Shown here: positions 22,680 through 34,539 of the stretch, piece by piece
Layout: each line of letters starts with the position of its first letter
How positions within the stretch are numbered: position 1 is the stretch's first letter
Translations under genes and position numbers: made by a program
NCBI GenBank assembly: GCA_018398815.1
Contig: CM031603.1
Coordinates: 5,023,500 to 5,087,499, forward strand
Reading direction: 5' to 3'
Source: Conus ventricosus
Taxonomy: Eukaryota; Mollusca; Gastropoda; Neogastropoda; Conidae
Length of the DNA stretch: 64,000 nt
Notes under the pieces: model-generated
Databases searched by the model: none
What the model saw: only the letters and a program-made list of their open reading frames with translations
What the model was told of the DNA's origin: nothing

Positions 22680-23840
22680 ATGACAAGAACTTCTAGTCCA
22701 GAAGCCTGGGAGGACCCAAAACAACCAACCCCCCAAAGAAAAAACCCAGTACCAACAATAACCATGAAGAAAAGCTATGTCTGCAAAAAGAAGTTTTGGA
22801 GGGGCTGCACGACAAGCTAACGGCTCCCAAAACTGTCAGCGACGGAGAAAGTCAGACGAAGATCCACCCTGTGACACAGTAAGTGAGATCAGACAGTTAA
22901 ACGACATGATTAAACTTATGTGACAAAGTTGCTTCATTGAAAAAAATATAAATGAACAAAAACATGTCATCGTTAATCTCGGAAAAAGTCCAGTAAGTAG
23001 GCCTACCGACCTGAACGGGGACAAAACGCCCAGCTCCACGAACATCGTAGGCCTACTTACGCTGATGCAACAAGGTCAGTTCCACCACCCCCAGTCCAAA
23101 ACCACCAACAACAGCAGATTCGGGCTGGGGGAAACCGAAACACAGCAAAAAAGAAGCAAACGAAACAAAAGAAAATAAAAGAACACCTGTTAAGAATTTA
23201 ACTAGTAAGACGTCAAAGCAGTACAACGTAAAAACAACGAAAAAAAAGCGGAAGGAACACGGGACGTTCCTCGGGTCGTGCTTCTCACGACCCGTGTTGA
23301 ACGGAATAGATGGAGAGAGACGGGGTTTGTCTTATGGTTTTTGAAACAAATCAAAGAAAACTTACAATGTCAAAGACCTGGAACCGACAATTAATGCAAC
23401 TATAACCACCCTGCAAAACCAGTGGATGCAAATTGTTGTTCACTGTGGAATTAATTACATAAAAAATAAAGATCCAGCCGTCTGCAGTGCAGACTTTGCC
23501 AAAACTGTAAAAGGTATTGCCACCCAAAACCCAGAAGCGGAAATCATCATTAGCAAAATTCGCCCGGTCAGGAATTCAGAGCGGGAAAAAAACGAGACCT
23601 GTTTAATGCTCTGACGACCTCTGAGCCTTGGGTGTTTCCAGAGTGTCTTTCATCAACCATGGCAATCTCCATCCCAACGCCAGGACGCTGAAGACGACAT
23701 CCATCCGACCTGAAGAGGAGCCAGTACGCTCGCCGGCAACCTGGGAAGACACCTCCGACGGCTGCTCTGAAGACACCGAGGAAGACAGCAACGCATCGTG
23801 CTGCATCCCCCCGGGTTTTTTTCTCCTACCCAAGGCATAG
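22680..23840 (+). pseudogene. LINE ORF1 remnant with SGNH/GDSL esterase-like segment
   Basis: The clearest part is the open frame 23426-23614: MQIVVHCGINYIKNKDP, then a helix-rich part and AEIIISKIRPVRN. VxHCGxNDI-like followed by IIISKIxPVRN fits the G-x-N block and following strand of SGNH hydrolases, which occur in ORF1 of several LINE families. The segment FINHGNL near 23650-23670 (different frame) would be the block before the catalytic His region. The expected GxND reads GINYI, so a key residue is altered. Upstream, 22680-23400 is Lys-, Asn- and Gln-rich and interrupted. Interpretation moderately sure. Confidence 0.6.
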
Positions 23841-24031
23841 TGATCTCACCTTTTCCGCAAGACAGAGGCACACGGTGGAAACTATTTCATGCCCCTTAGA
23901 AACGGGCCCGCAAGGTCAAGATCGGCTGATAGAACTTTGTACAAGGGAACGTAGATTTGCTCAAATTTCAGCTCAGGTACAATCTTGTCTGATTTCATTT
24001 TGAACTGTTGGAAATCATCGTTATCTTGAAG

Positions 24032-24084
24032 ATTATTTCTCTCTCTCTCTCTCTCTTCTCCTCCTCTCTCCTCTTTCCCCTCCT

Positions 24085-24132
<48 letters not shown>
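24032..24132 (+). repeat. (CT)n microsatellite inside the LINE
   Basis: Two CT tracts separated by a CCTCCTCTT-type interruption, between the ORF1 and ORF2 remnants. Confidence 0.95.
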
Positions 24133-24134
<2 letters not shown>

Positions 24135-24179
24135 ATTGTTCTCAATATTGTTTCTGTATATATCTGCCAAAAGGGGCCA

Positions 24180-26861
24180 ATGACCAAAACACTGAGTGGC
24201 TACACGCAATACAAAGCACAATGAAAAATGGCTGATTGCCGGTGATTTCAATGCACACTCTCCTTTTTGGGAAAAGGGTTGTCTACTATACCAGCAACCG
24301 TTTTGTTGAAAATATTGTCGATTCCGATTTGTATTTGCTCAATAATGGAAGTGTAACCAGAATTCCAGATATTTCTACAAAATAAAGCAAGTGCATAGAC
24401 TTGTTTTTGATTTCTCCCCAGTTAGCATTTGATTGCACTTGGCAAACTTACGAGGACACTCTCGGAAGTGATCATTTGCCGATCAAAATTTACAGTCAAT
24501 GAAATGTTAATATTCAGGGAAATTTCCAGAGGAAAAATTCACAAATACAATTATAAATTTGCCGACTGGGACAAGTTTAAAACTCTCCTTACCACATAGT
24601 GTAGATGTGTTTGTGGAATAGAAGAGAGTGTGGATAATATGTATTCAAATTTCAACAAACTGATACTTTTGCTGCAAATGGTTCCATACCTAAATCCCTC
24701 AATACAAAAACGCGTCATGCTGGGAATGTCTGGAGGACAACGATTGGAAAAAGCTGTAGCTTTAAAGAAGCTTAAATACAAGGAATATATTAAAAACAAA
24801 AATGAGGAAAACCATCAAGAAATGAAGAAAGCAAAGACACACTCTAACAGAGTTATTGCAAAAGCAAAGCGGCTTTACTGGTCATCATTTTGCCAAGAGA
24901 AGTTTCCCAGCATAAATCTTCAAAAAGTATGAAAAAGTTTCAAGTTATGAAAAAAGGGGAAAATATTCTAAGATATCCTATTAATTTGGAGACTAAGAAA
25001 AAAATTTCCCGACTCCATAGAAAAAGCCGAAGCTTTTGCTTAAAATGTTTTCTAAGACCATGCGCCTGGAAAGCCCTTCGCAGAATGCAGACAAATCGGG
25101 AAAAGCAAGAAAAAAACAGAACTTTATGATGAACCAATTCCAAAAATGACCATTTCATAAATGCAACCCATAAACCCCACAAGAATTAAAGGATGCCGTC
25201 TCTTTTAAATGCAATAAAACATCGTCAGTAGGGCAAGGACGGTATTTCAAATCAAATGTTACAACACATGCCAGAAAACTTTTTTTTCTTTTTATTAAAA
25301 ATATTTTAAAAAAATTTGAAAAGATGGTCTTATGGTTTTAATTCAACAATGGGAATGATCCCTCTGATTTACCATCTTTTAAGCTGGAGGGATAACACTT
25401 GCGTACGTACACTTAATTAAATTCTTAGGGGTCCACTTCACATCGAAACTCGCATAGAATACCTATTGATTTCCTTTTAAATAAGGCAAGAAAAACTTTT
25501 AAATTTTCTGAAAATTTTGAGCAAGCAAAGCTGGTGCCACGATGGAAAAACATTAAAGCTCTTGGCTTTGGCATTAATTCGTCAAAATTATCATAAAGCC
25601 CAAGAGGCTTTCTTTAGCGCACCAAATTTTGTTACAAAAACTACAAAGTGTGATAGCAAAGCCTTCAAATTATGCCTAGGAGTTCCGGTATATGCCTCCA
25701 CTTTGGGGACATACAGAGAATTTACGTTTTAAAACCCTTAAATGAATATAGGAATTATCTCTTGCAAAATATTTTATGAAATGTACAACTATGGAAGGTG
25801 TGAATGAAACGGAAAAAATCTATAAAACCCCGAGAGTGATTATCCAAAAGAGCAAAAAATATTGCCTCTCTGTGCACATCGTTCATAACTGCTGATTTGT
25901 TTTAAGAAAAGTAATATAGATTTAAGTCTTTTTTCAAAAACGTCTCTTATAGATCCCATTCCAACTTGGGGAAAAAAAGAGGGCGAAGTTTGATCTTGAT
26001 TACACTGATACAAGAAAGCAAAACAGCCTTACATCTTGTCATATTTAACGAAGATGCAAAATGCAAATAGATTTCCAAAACCCTCTTAAGGTGTACACAG
26101 ATGGATCGTTGACGAGAAACAAAGAGGCCGGATCAGCATTTGTTATTCCATCGCTGAAAGTGGAAAAGCAAATTTTATTGGGAAAAAATCGCTCCATTTT
26201 CGTACTGAAATGATAGCGATACTTACGGCGTTTACATTTTAATTGATTTCCGCAGTCAATTTTTCAATGTGTTTTGTGTAGATTGCTGTCAGTGTTACAA
26301 TCGATTAAGTTTTTTAAATTAAATTCAGATAACTTTATTTTGAAGGAAATTTAACATTTAATCCACGTCTTATATGTAAAGGAACAGATATAACTTTCTT
26401 CTGGGTTCCTTCACAAGTGGAATTTCGGGCAATGAACTTGCTGACAGATGTGCGAAAAAAGGCGCTGAAAATGGAACGAGGATACAAACTATTTCCATAC
26501 CGTTCACTGTGAAAAAGCGTCAACAAATTTTAAAACAAACAGCTTGGGAATATTTTAGAAATGGGCAGAACAAAGCTGCTACTCACGTTCAGACACAAAA
26601 TAATCCTCTTTTTAGTATTGATCATTTCAAAAGCATCCAAAATCTGCACATTTATGATATGCATCAATACAGAAACTTCGTTTCAATATTTCATCGATTG
26701 AAACTGGATGCTTTTAGAACTAAATATAGCTCTGCAACTAAATGCATATGCGGGGAAACAAAATTGTCAAGAGATCATGTTTTGTTCGAATGTGTGCCTC
26801 TCAAGGCATTTCTGCCACATTTATCAGGCATGTCTTTGACAGATATTTTTTCTGATAGTTG
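24180..26861 (+). pseudogene. LINE ORF2 remnant: endonuclease, RT remnant, RNase H, Cys/His end
   Basis: IAGDFNAHSPFW near 24234-24270 is the endonuclease GDFN motif. Basic, helical linker sequence follows (24630-24930). The RT palm motifs A to C are not visible; the thumb-like IKFLGVHF segment (25415-25440) appears soon after fragments of the fingers, so the catalytic core looks deleted at about 25330-25410. RNase H is marked by VYTDGSLTRN at 26091-26120 and its last helix by SGNELADRC near 26425-26450. The open frame 26509-26862 ends with CICGETKLSRDHVLFEC, the usual C-terminal zinc-knuckle-like motif. Many stops and frameshifts. Confidence 0.75.
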
Positions 26862-27189
26862 ATTTTGCTTTGAAAGTTACTTTCTGCTTGATTTGTAGTC
26901 CAGTCAGGTATTTGCTTTAATCTGATATTGACAGTGTGTGTAGGTTTGTTTGTTTATTCGTTTGTCTGTCTAATTGTTTTCTGATGTTATGTGCACCACC
27001 TCCGCTCACTCCCAGCCCCCTCCCCCCCCCACCACACACACACACACGTTGCGACTGCGCGCGCAGCCCACACACACACACACTTGTAAGCAACATGAAC
27101 GAAACTTATCTATCTCCCTTATTTGCCAATCTATCTCTCCTTTCTTGTCTAATATCACATAGTTTGTGAAAAGACGTTAAATTAAAGTA

Positions 27190-27214
27190 ACTACTACTAC
27201 TACTACTACTACTA

Positions 27215-27277
<63 letters not shown>
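27190..27277 (+). repeat. (CTA)n then (CA)n tract at the LINE 3' end
   Basis: About eight CTA/ACT units run into a long CA tract. The trinucleotide part is best read as the LINE tail; the CA part is a microsatellite that grew from it. Confidence 0.8.
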
Positions 27278-27278
<1 letters not shown>

Positions 27279-27845
27279 GCGCGCCGTGTACTCAATAGTT
27301 GTATGCCATTTCCATAAGGACATGTTACAGGTCAGCGTTCTACAGGCCTCTTTCTACATTGCACAGGCAGTTGATGTCGCTGTCGTGTTGAACTTGTTTC
27401 ACCTGTTTAGGCCTTCCTCTGCAATCTGTCATTGTTGAACTTCTTTCACACTGTTTAGGCCTTTCTCTACAATCTGCAGATCCCTTTCACACAACTGGCT
27501 CTACCGCAAAACGTATTGAACTCTAACGTGTGTTTTCCAGATTCCGGCAGAGGAACAAATCTGGCCTGCAATGCTTTCGTCTGTTGCATACAGTCCATTT
27601 AACTTCTTTTTTTTTGCGTATAAATGATGCTTCGCACGATTTCCTTATTGCCCTTTGGTCTCGTTTTTATTCATGTACCTATTTATTTTCTTGCGAGTGC
27701 ATGTGCATGTCCATTTTCTTTTAAATACTCTGCTTGCCAGTTGCGGATAGAAACATCTTTTTTTTATTTCGATGACTCTGGATCTGTCAATTTCGGATCA
27801 TCACCCTCGTCTGGTTTTGTCATCGCTGGTGGTCTGTATGAGCCC
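27278..27845. other. Gene-free stretch with a 2-unit duplication
   Basis: Contains two similar ~53-base units (about 27385-27480) with GTTGAACTT, TTTCAC and GTTTAGGCCTT. No gene seen. Confidence 0.5.
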
Positions 27846-27926
27846 CGTGGTTAAGCATTTGCAGCGTTTCCTTGCAAAGCAGAAGGTTGTGAGTTTGAAC
27901 TCCTTGTGAGGTCCCTCTCCGTCCAA
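27846..27926 (+). mobile_element. Degenerate tRNA-like head (old SINE fragment)
   Basis: The sequence CCGTGGTTAAGC followed ~30 bases later by GTGAGTTTGAACTCC resembles the A and B boxes of a tRNA-derived SINE. Both boxes have mismatches, so it is old and incomplete. Confidence 0.4.
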
Positions 27927-28026
27927 CTAGCAGTCATTGGAGTACCACGATTTCTGTCTTGTTCTTTCTTTCTGCGTACGCAGGCTGAAACTCCTGCGGA
28001 CACGGCCTGTATAGACAGGCAGTGGA

Positions 28027-28356
28027 GTTTTGTGTGTATGACCGTTTTTATCTCACCATTAAGGCAGCCATACTCCATCTTCGGGCAAGGTGCATGCTAT
28101 GTGTAACGTGTCATCCATACCAACGGCCAAACTGGCCTTCTCTTCCGAAAGTTGGTGATGGGACTTTACGTGTGTGCAAGATGTTGTGTGTGCGTTCACA
28201 CACGGAGCCACGGTTTATAGTCTCATTGGAAGACCTGTATGGGGAATGGAGTCACAACCAATATTAACTCCGAGGGAAAAATCCCCTGTACCGAAATTCG
28301 AACCCGCAACCTCAGGATCACGAGTCCGGCGCTCTACCAACTGAGCTATTCCGGCC
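28027..28356 (-). mobile_element. tRNA-derived SINE, copy 1
   Basis: Read on the minus strand, the element starts with a tRNA-like head at 28356 (GGCCGGAATAGCTCAGTTGG, with A box AGCTCAGTTGGTAGAGC). The B box GGGTTCGAATTTC follows about 50 bases later. The anticodon-loop position reads CGT, as for a threonine tRNA, but the T-stem does not pair well. A ~250-base tRNA-unrelated body follows, including TGGCTGCCTTAATGGTGAGA near its 3' end. The same 330-base block recurs at 34036-34372 in the same orientation, which confirms a dispersed repeat. Confidence 0.85.
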
Positions 28357-28639
28357 CCCGGGGTACCCGATTGACTTCGGGGAATGTTAAAACCCGCGGA
28401 ATGAGAGGAACGGACCACAATGGCGTACCCCATACACGGTAAGCAGCCAAGAGCTCTCCTGCTCCTACTGCCATAAGGCTGGGATTCTGGACACTCTTTG
28501 ACCGCTATGGATCAGTGGGTGCCCACGTCTCTCGCTTTCTCTTCTCCTCTCCAAGGACTGTTGCCAATAATGGGTGTTCACGTGTGTCACCTTTTGTTCC
28601 CCCTCCTATTAAGTCTGTTTTCATTGATGGGATCTAAAG

Positions 28640-28691
28640 CGCGCGCGCGGGCATGTGCGCATGCGTTTATGCGTGCGCGCGCGCGCGCGCG

Positions 28692-28727
<36 letters not shown>

Positions 28728-28730
28728 GTG

Positions 28731-28785
<55 letters not shown>

Positions 28786-28840
28786 GTGTTGCGTGTGTGC
28801 GCGCGCGCGCGGTGTGTGTGTGTGTGTGTGTGTGTGTGTC
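28640..28840 (+). repeat. (GC)n/(GT)n microsatellites
   Basis: Alternating GCGCGC and GTGTGT tracts. Frames across them encode Cys/Val repeats and are not genes. Confidence 0.95.
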
Positions 28841-28934
28841 CTATATTAAGTCTATTCAACGGCAGGTATCACTTTCTGTTCCTATTCGGCGTCAACTTTC
28901 GTTTTTTGTTTCTAATGTTCCCTACTTCATTCAT

Positions 28935-29345
28935 TCATTTTTTTTTTTCATTCATCCATTCATTCATTCATCCATTTGTTCACTCACTCATTTCCTACAT
29001 ACTTTTTTTTCTTCGTTGCTGTTGTTTTGTTGTTTTGTTTTGGTTGCTTGTTTGTTGGTTGGTTTGTTTTAGGATTATTTTCTTCGTTTCCTCCCTTCTT
29101 TCTCTCTTTCTTTTTTTCTTTCTTTCCTTTCGTCTTTTTTTTTCGTGCTTCCTTTCGACCTCCTTCACCTCTTTTTTTCCTACTTTCCTCATTTCTTTCT
29201 TTGTTTCTTTCTTTCTTTCCTTCGTTCCCTCCTTAGCTTCTAATTTCTACCCCTCCATGCTTCCTTTTTTCTTTGGTTCCTTGTTGATCCTTTCTTTTTC
29301 TTCTTCTTCTTCTACGTCTTAGCATTTTCTTTTTTTCTTTCTTTC
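28935..29345. repeat. Pyrimidine-rich low-complexity stretch
   Basis: CATTCATTC, TTGTTTG and (CTTT)n-like sequence. No gene. Confidence 0.8.
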
Positions 29346-29640
29346 GCCCTTTCTGTCTTTGCTTCTTTGCTTTGTAAAGCCGTGTACTTATGAAGATGCT
29401 ATTGAGCTGGCACAGCCGAAGTCTCAGAATGAATGGGTATGTACACTCAGCGGATGGAATATGCGGAGAGCCCATGGAGACCGCGAATCAACTGGACCAG
29501 AGACGTCCAGGTCCAATCAGGCAGAATGGGGACACAAAGCGGAAGTCCAGTAAACGGATGTTGTGCACGGTGGTGGACAGACGCTGACTCATCAAATAGC
29601 TGGGAAAGTACACATGGAAATGAACGGATTTCTTGTTGAC
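29346..29640. other. Short unique stretch, no gene recognised
   Basis: Three overlapping plus-strand frames of 64-68 codons, none with a family motif. Composition is coding-like but I cannot assign it; possibly a retroelement scrap. Confidence 0.3.
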
Positions 29641-29717
29641 AAAGAGGGAGGGGGGGGGGGGAATGTCACGTGTAAACCCATCAGATGTAATTCCTTACGA
29701 CTGCATATTTTCCTAGC

Positions 29718-29739
29718 ATCGTCGTCGTCGTCTTCGTCG

Positions 29740-29815
<76 letters not shown>

Positions 29816-29905
29816 TCATCATCATCATCTTCATCATCGTCATTATCTTCATTATCTTCATCACAGTCATCGTCAACATCGTCGTCGTCATCATCGTCTT
29901 AGTCG
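29718..29905 (+). repeat. (ATC)n trinucleotide microsatellite
   Basis: TCG/TCA triplets, pure TCA in the middle. Translates as poly-Ser or poly-Asp; not a gene. Confidence 0.95.
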
Positions 29906-29929
29906 TTTATGTTGGCATCATCCTGACTA

Positions 29930-32125
29930 TTATCATTGTTGTTGACTTCAACACCATATACATAGTGCAATACGCACAGCGACAACAGACCGTTTATCAT
30001 TGTCGTTGACTTCAACATCATGCACATGGTGCAATACACACAGCCACAACAGACCATCATCATTGTCGTTGACTTCAACACCATATACATAGTGCAATAC
30101 ACACAGTGACAATCTGGCGTTGACTTCAACACCATATACATAGTGCAACACACACAGCGACAGCTGACCAACATCATTGTCGTTGACTTCAACACCATAT
30201 ACATAGTGCAATACACACAGCGACAACAGACCGTTATCATTGTCGTTGCCTTCAACACCATATACATAGTGCAATACACACAGCGACAGCTGACCATTAT
30301 CATTGTCGTTGACTTCAACGCCATATACATGATGCAATACACACAGCAACAGCTAACCATTATCATTGTCGTTGACTTCAACACAGTATACATAGTGCAA
30401 TACACACAGCGACAACAGACCGTTATCATTGTCGTTGCCTTCAACACCATATACATAGTGCACACACAGCGACAGCTGACCATTATCATTGTCGTTGACT
30501 TCAACGCCATATACATGATGCAATACACACAGCGACAGCTAACCATTATCATTGTCGTTGAGTTCAACACCATAATGTGCAATGCACACAGCCTCAACTG
30601 ACCATCATCATTGTCGTTGACGTCAACACCATATACATTGTGCAATACACACATCGACAAACTGGCGCTGACTTCAACACCATATACATGATGCATCCAC
30701 ACAACCACAACTGACCATCATCATTGTCGTTGACTTCAACACCATATACATTGTGCAATACACACAGGGACAACAGACCATCATCATTGTCGTTGACGTC
30801 AACACCATATACATTGTGCAATACACACAGCGACAACAGACCATCATCATTGTCGTTGACTTCAACACCATATACACTGTGCAATACACACAGGGACAAC
30901 AGACCATCATCATTGTCGTTGACGTCAACACCATATACATTGTGCAACACACACAGCCACAACAGACCATCATCATTGTCGTTGACTTTAACACCATATA
31001 CATAGTGCAATACACACAGTGACAATCTGGCGTTGACTTCAACACCATATACATAGTGCAATACACAGCGACAACAGACCATCATCATTGTCGTTGACTT
31101 CAACACCATATACATAGTGCAATACACACAGTGACAATTGGCGTTGACTTCAACACCATATACATAGTGCAACACACACAGCCACAACAGACCATCATCA
31201 TTGTCGTTGACTTCAACGCCATATACATGATGCAATACACACAGGGACAACAAACCATCATCATTGTCGTTGACTTCAACACCATATACATAGTGCAATA
31301 CACACAGCGACAACAGACCGTTATCATTGTCGTTGCCTTCAACACCATATACATAGTGCAATACACACAGCGACAGCTGACCATTATCATTGTCGTTGAC
31401 TTCAACACCATATACACTGTGCAATACACACAGCGACAACAGACCGTTATCATTGTCGTTGACTTCAACACCATATACATAGTGCAATACACACAGCGAC
31501 AACAGACCATCATCATTGTCGTTGACTTCAACACCATATACATAGTGCAATACACACAGCGACAACAGACCTTTAACATTGTCGTTGACTTCAACACCAT
31601 ATACATGGTGCAATACACACAGCCACAACAGACCATCATCATTGTCGTTGACTTCAACACCATATACATGGTGCAATACACACAGCGACAACAGACCGTT
31701 ATCATTGTCGTTGACTTCAACGCATATACATGATGCAATACACACAGCGACAGCTGACCATTATCATTGTCGTTGACTTCAACGCCATATACATGATGCA
31801 ATACACACAGCGACAGCTGATCATTATCATTGTCGTTGACTTCAACGCCATATACATGATGCAATACACACAGCGACAGCTGATCATTATCATTGTCGTT
31901 GAGTTCAACACCATAATGTGCAATGCACACAGCCTCAACTGACCATCATCATTGTCGTTGACGTCAACACCATATACATTGTGCAATACACACATCGACA
32001 AACTGGCGTTGACTTCAACACCATATACATGATGCATCCACATAGCGACAACAGACCATCATCATTGTCGTTGACGTCAACACCATATACATAGTGCAAT
32101 ACACACAGCGACAAACTGGCGTTGG
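29930..32125 (+). repeat. 63-bp minisatellite, about 35 units, with higher-order structure
   Basis: The unit is CATCATCATTGTCGTTGACT, TCAACACCATATACATAGTG, CAATACACACAGCGACAACA, GAC. Sixty-three is a multiple of three, so several frames stay open for hundreds of codons (21-residue repeats such as YCTMYMVLKSTT on the minus strand). Units come in variants (ACAGCTGACC, ACAATCTGGCG, GTCGTTGCC, CCATAATGTGCAATGC). A distinctive run of variants is repeated: GAGTTCAACACCATAATGTG at about 30560 and again at about 31901, a spacing of 1341 bases. Confidence 0.95.
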
Positions 32126-32284
32126 CACAGCTCGCCTATAATTTGTGATCGGTCCTATGACGTCACGTCAATCGATGATCCTTTGTTGGCGCTCTTTGTC
32201 GGCGCTCTCTCGGCGCTATGTTTACTACCGGATTGTCGCCGGCGACAACTTGGCTCAGGCGACAATCCGACTGTCAACACTGGC

Positions 32285-33325
32285 TGGAGAGACGTGAGAT
32301 GGTGTCATCGGCGAGGGCTGGATGACATGACAGCAGATGGTGTGATGGAAGAGGGCTGGATGACATTGACAGCAGATGGTGTGATGAAAGAGGGCTAGAT
32401 GGCATGACAGCAGATGGTGTGATGGAAGAAGGCTGGGTGACATGACAGCAGATGGTGTGATGGAAGAGGGCTGGGTGACATGACAGCAGATGGTGTGATG
32501 GAAGAGGGCTGGATGACATGACAGCAGATGGTGTGATGGAAGAGGGCTGGATGACATGACAGCAGATGTGTGATGGAAGAGGCTGGATGACATGACAGCA
32601 GATGGTGTGATGGAAGAAGGCTGGATGACATGACAGCAGATGGTGTGATGGAAGAGGGCTGGATGACATGACAGCAGATGGTGTGATGGAAGAGGGCTGG
32701 ATGACATGAAAGCAGATGGTGTGATGGAAGAGGGCTGGATGGCATGACAGCAGATGGTGTGATGGAAGAGGGCTGGATGACATGACAGCAGATGGTGTGA
32801 TGGAAGAGGGCTGGATGACATGACAGCAGATGGTGTGATGGAAGAGGGCTGGATGACATGACAGCAGATGTTGTGATGGAAGAGGGCTGGATGACATGAC
32901 AGCAGATGGAGTGATGGAAGAGGGCTGGATGACATGACAGCAGATGGTGTGATGGAAGAGGGCTGGGTGACATGACAGCAGATGGTGTGATGGAAGAGGG
33001 CTGGATGACATGACAGCAGATGGTGTGATGGAAGAGGGCTGGATGACATGACAGCAGATGGTTTGATGGAAGAGGGGTCGATGGCATGACAGCAGATGGT
33101 GTCATGGAAGAGGGCTGGATGACATGACAGCAGATGGTTTGATGGAAGAGGCTAGATGGCATGACAGCAGATGGTGTCATGGAAGAGGGCTGGATGACAT
33201 GACAGCAGATGGTGTCATGGAAGAGGGCTGGGTGATATGACAGCAGATGGTGTGATGGAAGAGGGCTGGATGGCATGACAGCAGATGGTGTGATGGAAGA
33301 GGGCTGGATGACATGACAGCAGAGC
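32285..33325 (+). repeat. 38-bp minisatellite, about 27 units
   Basis: The unit is GGCTGGATGACATGACAGCA plus GATGGTGTGATGGAAGAG. Thirty-eight is not a multiple of three, yet the minus-strand frames are all open through the array, giving a frame of 368 codons (32395-33501) with a 38-residue period. This is a property of a unit that lacks stops in all three frames, not evidence of a gene. Confidence 0.95.
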
Positions 33326-33339
33326 AAAGGTAGTTTGGG

Positions 33340-33595
33340 ATGTAATTGTATTGCAGGTAATGTTGAACGGTTTGTATTTACATGTAATACGTTATACAGA
33401 TAAAACTGAATAGACTTCATTGTTTCTTGTGATTTCATACTTGCAGTGAATTGACTTTGTACATACGTAACTGTTTGAAAGTAATATGGAATGGACTTCA
33501 CATGTATCTGATTGCTTGATAGGTACTATGGAATTGACTTTATATGAATGTTATTGTTTTATAGGTGCTGCTGAATGGACATATATAAAGCGTTT
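33340..33595 (+). repeat. Degenerate 42-45-bp repeat units
   Basis: Units with GGAATGGACTTCACATGTAT and GATTGCTTGATAGGTACTAT, related to the array at 34540-35110. Confidence 0.65.
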
Positions 33596-34035
33596 CCCTA
33601 CACTTTGGAGAAGTTCGTTATATACTTATGCACTTGCACATTCCCACTCACGCACTCTACCTTACCTCGTCAGTCCAGACTCTGACTTGGGGGTCTCGTC
33701 AGGATTGTTTCCACAAACCTTCCATGGCACCAACTACCAAGTCGAGTCTGGCACTGCCTTTCTATCAGTGTCTTTCTCTAGGCCTAGTAGTGGTACTGTC
33801 AAAACCGTCAAAGCCGTTTTAACTGTCTACGACTGTTCTGTCGCAATGCTAGGGCGGAACTGTCTCCTATAAACTGGAGGCCCTAGCACTGGTCTGTCAC
33901 TAGTGTCAATGTCAGCACGACGAAGCTCCTTCAACTAACTATAAGCTAGCCGGTCCGCCCTCGTCGAGCCCATATATTGTTCTCCCGGAGTTCTTCTTCT
34001 TTCTTTGAGTGTCCATCTTCATCTAGATGAAGATT
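33596..34035. other. Unique stretch, no gene recognised
   Basis: The plus-strand frame 33486-33872 (128 aa) crosses from the repeat into this sequence, has no motif and is Ser/Thr-rich. I see no support for a gene. Confidence 0.35.
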
Positions 34036-34372
34036 GTTTTGTGTGTATGACCGTTTTTTTTTAATCCCGCCATTAAGGCAGCCATGCTCCAAGTTCGGGG
34101 AATATGCATGCTATGTGTAACGTGTCACCCATACCAACGGCCAAACTGGCCTTCTCTTCCGAAAGTTGGTGATGGGATTTTACGTGTGTGCAAGATGTTG
34201 TGCCTGCGTTCACATACGGAACCTCGGTTTATAGTCTCATTGGAAGGACTGTATGGGGAATGGAGTCGGAACCAATGTTACCTCCAAGAGAAAAATCCCC
34301 CTGTACCGAAATTCGAACCCGTAACCTCAGGATCACGAGTCCGGCGCTCTACCAACTGAGCTATTCCGGCCC
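34036..34372 (-). mobile_element. tRNA-derived SINE, copy 2
   Basis: Collinear with 28027-28356, with scattered substitutions and small indels. The head is at 34372 on the minus strand and the TGGCTGCCTTAATGGCGGGA-type end is near 34065-34085. Confidence 0.85.
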
Positions 34373-34539
34373 CCAGTTCGTCTGCTTGTTTACCTGACTG
34401 TCAGTGAACACATCTCACGCGAGGCGCATTTCCGCTGAGTTCTATTGTGATAAGAGTGTTGGGTCTGTCCGAACTATTAGCACCACTATCACTTCAGCAA
34501 CTGATATAGATCGATGTTTCCGGTGGAACACGTTTGGTA

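Larger units (their letters stand above)
22640..27215 (+). mobile_element. Non-LTR retrotransposon (LINE) with RNase H, decayed
   Basis: In order on the plus strand there is an ORF1 remnant with an SGNH-like segment, an endonuclease remnant, RT flanking segments, RNase H and a C-terminal Cys/His motif. The 3' end appears to be at about 27190-27215, where GTTAAATTAAAGTAA runs into (CTA)n. Simple trinucleotide tails of this kind are typical of several LINE families. The RNase H domain points to the I/Jockey-related group rather than RTE or R2. The start is uncertain; coding-like sequence begins right after the CA microsatellite. The element is inactive. Confidence 0.8.

Noticed and set aside
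28280..28356. A functional tRNA-Thr gene (minus strand)
   Set aside because: The head has good A and B boxes, but the T-stem and acceptor stem do not pair, and the same 330-base block recurs at 34036-34372, so it is a SINE.
29899..31930. Frames of 200-383 codons with Cys/Val/Tyr repeats
   Set aside because: Translations of the 63-bp minisatellite, open because the period is a multiple of three.
32255..33501. Frames of 245-368 codons with HHTICCHV repeats
   Set aside because: Translations of the 38-bp minisatellite; all three minus-strand frames are open.
33486..33872. A 128-aa host gene
   Set aside because: It starts inside the degenerate repeat, has no motif, and a competing frame overlaps it.
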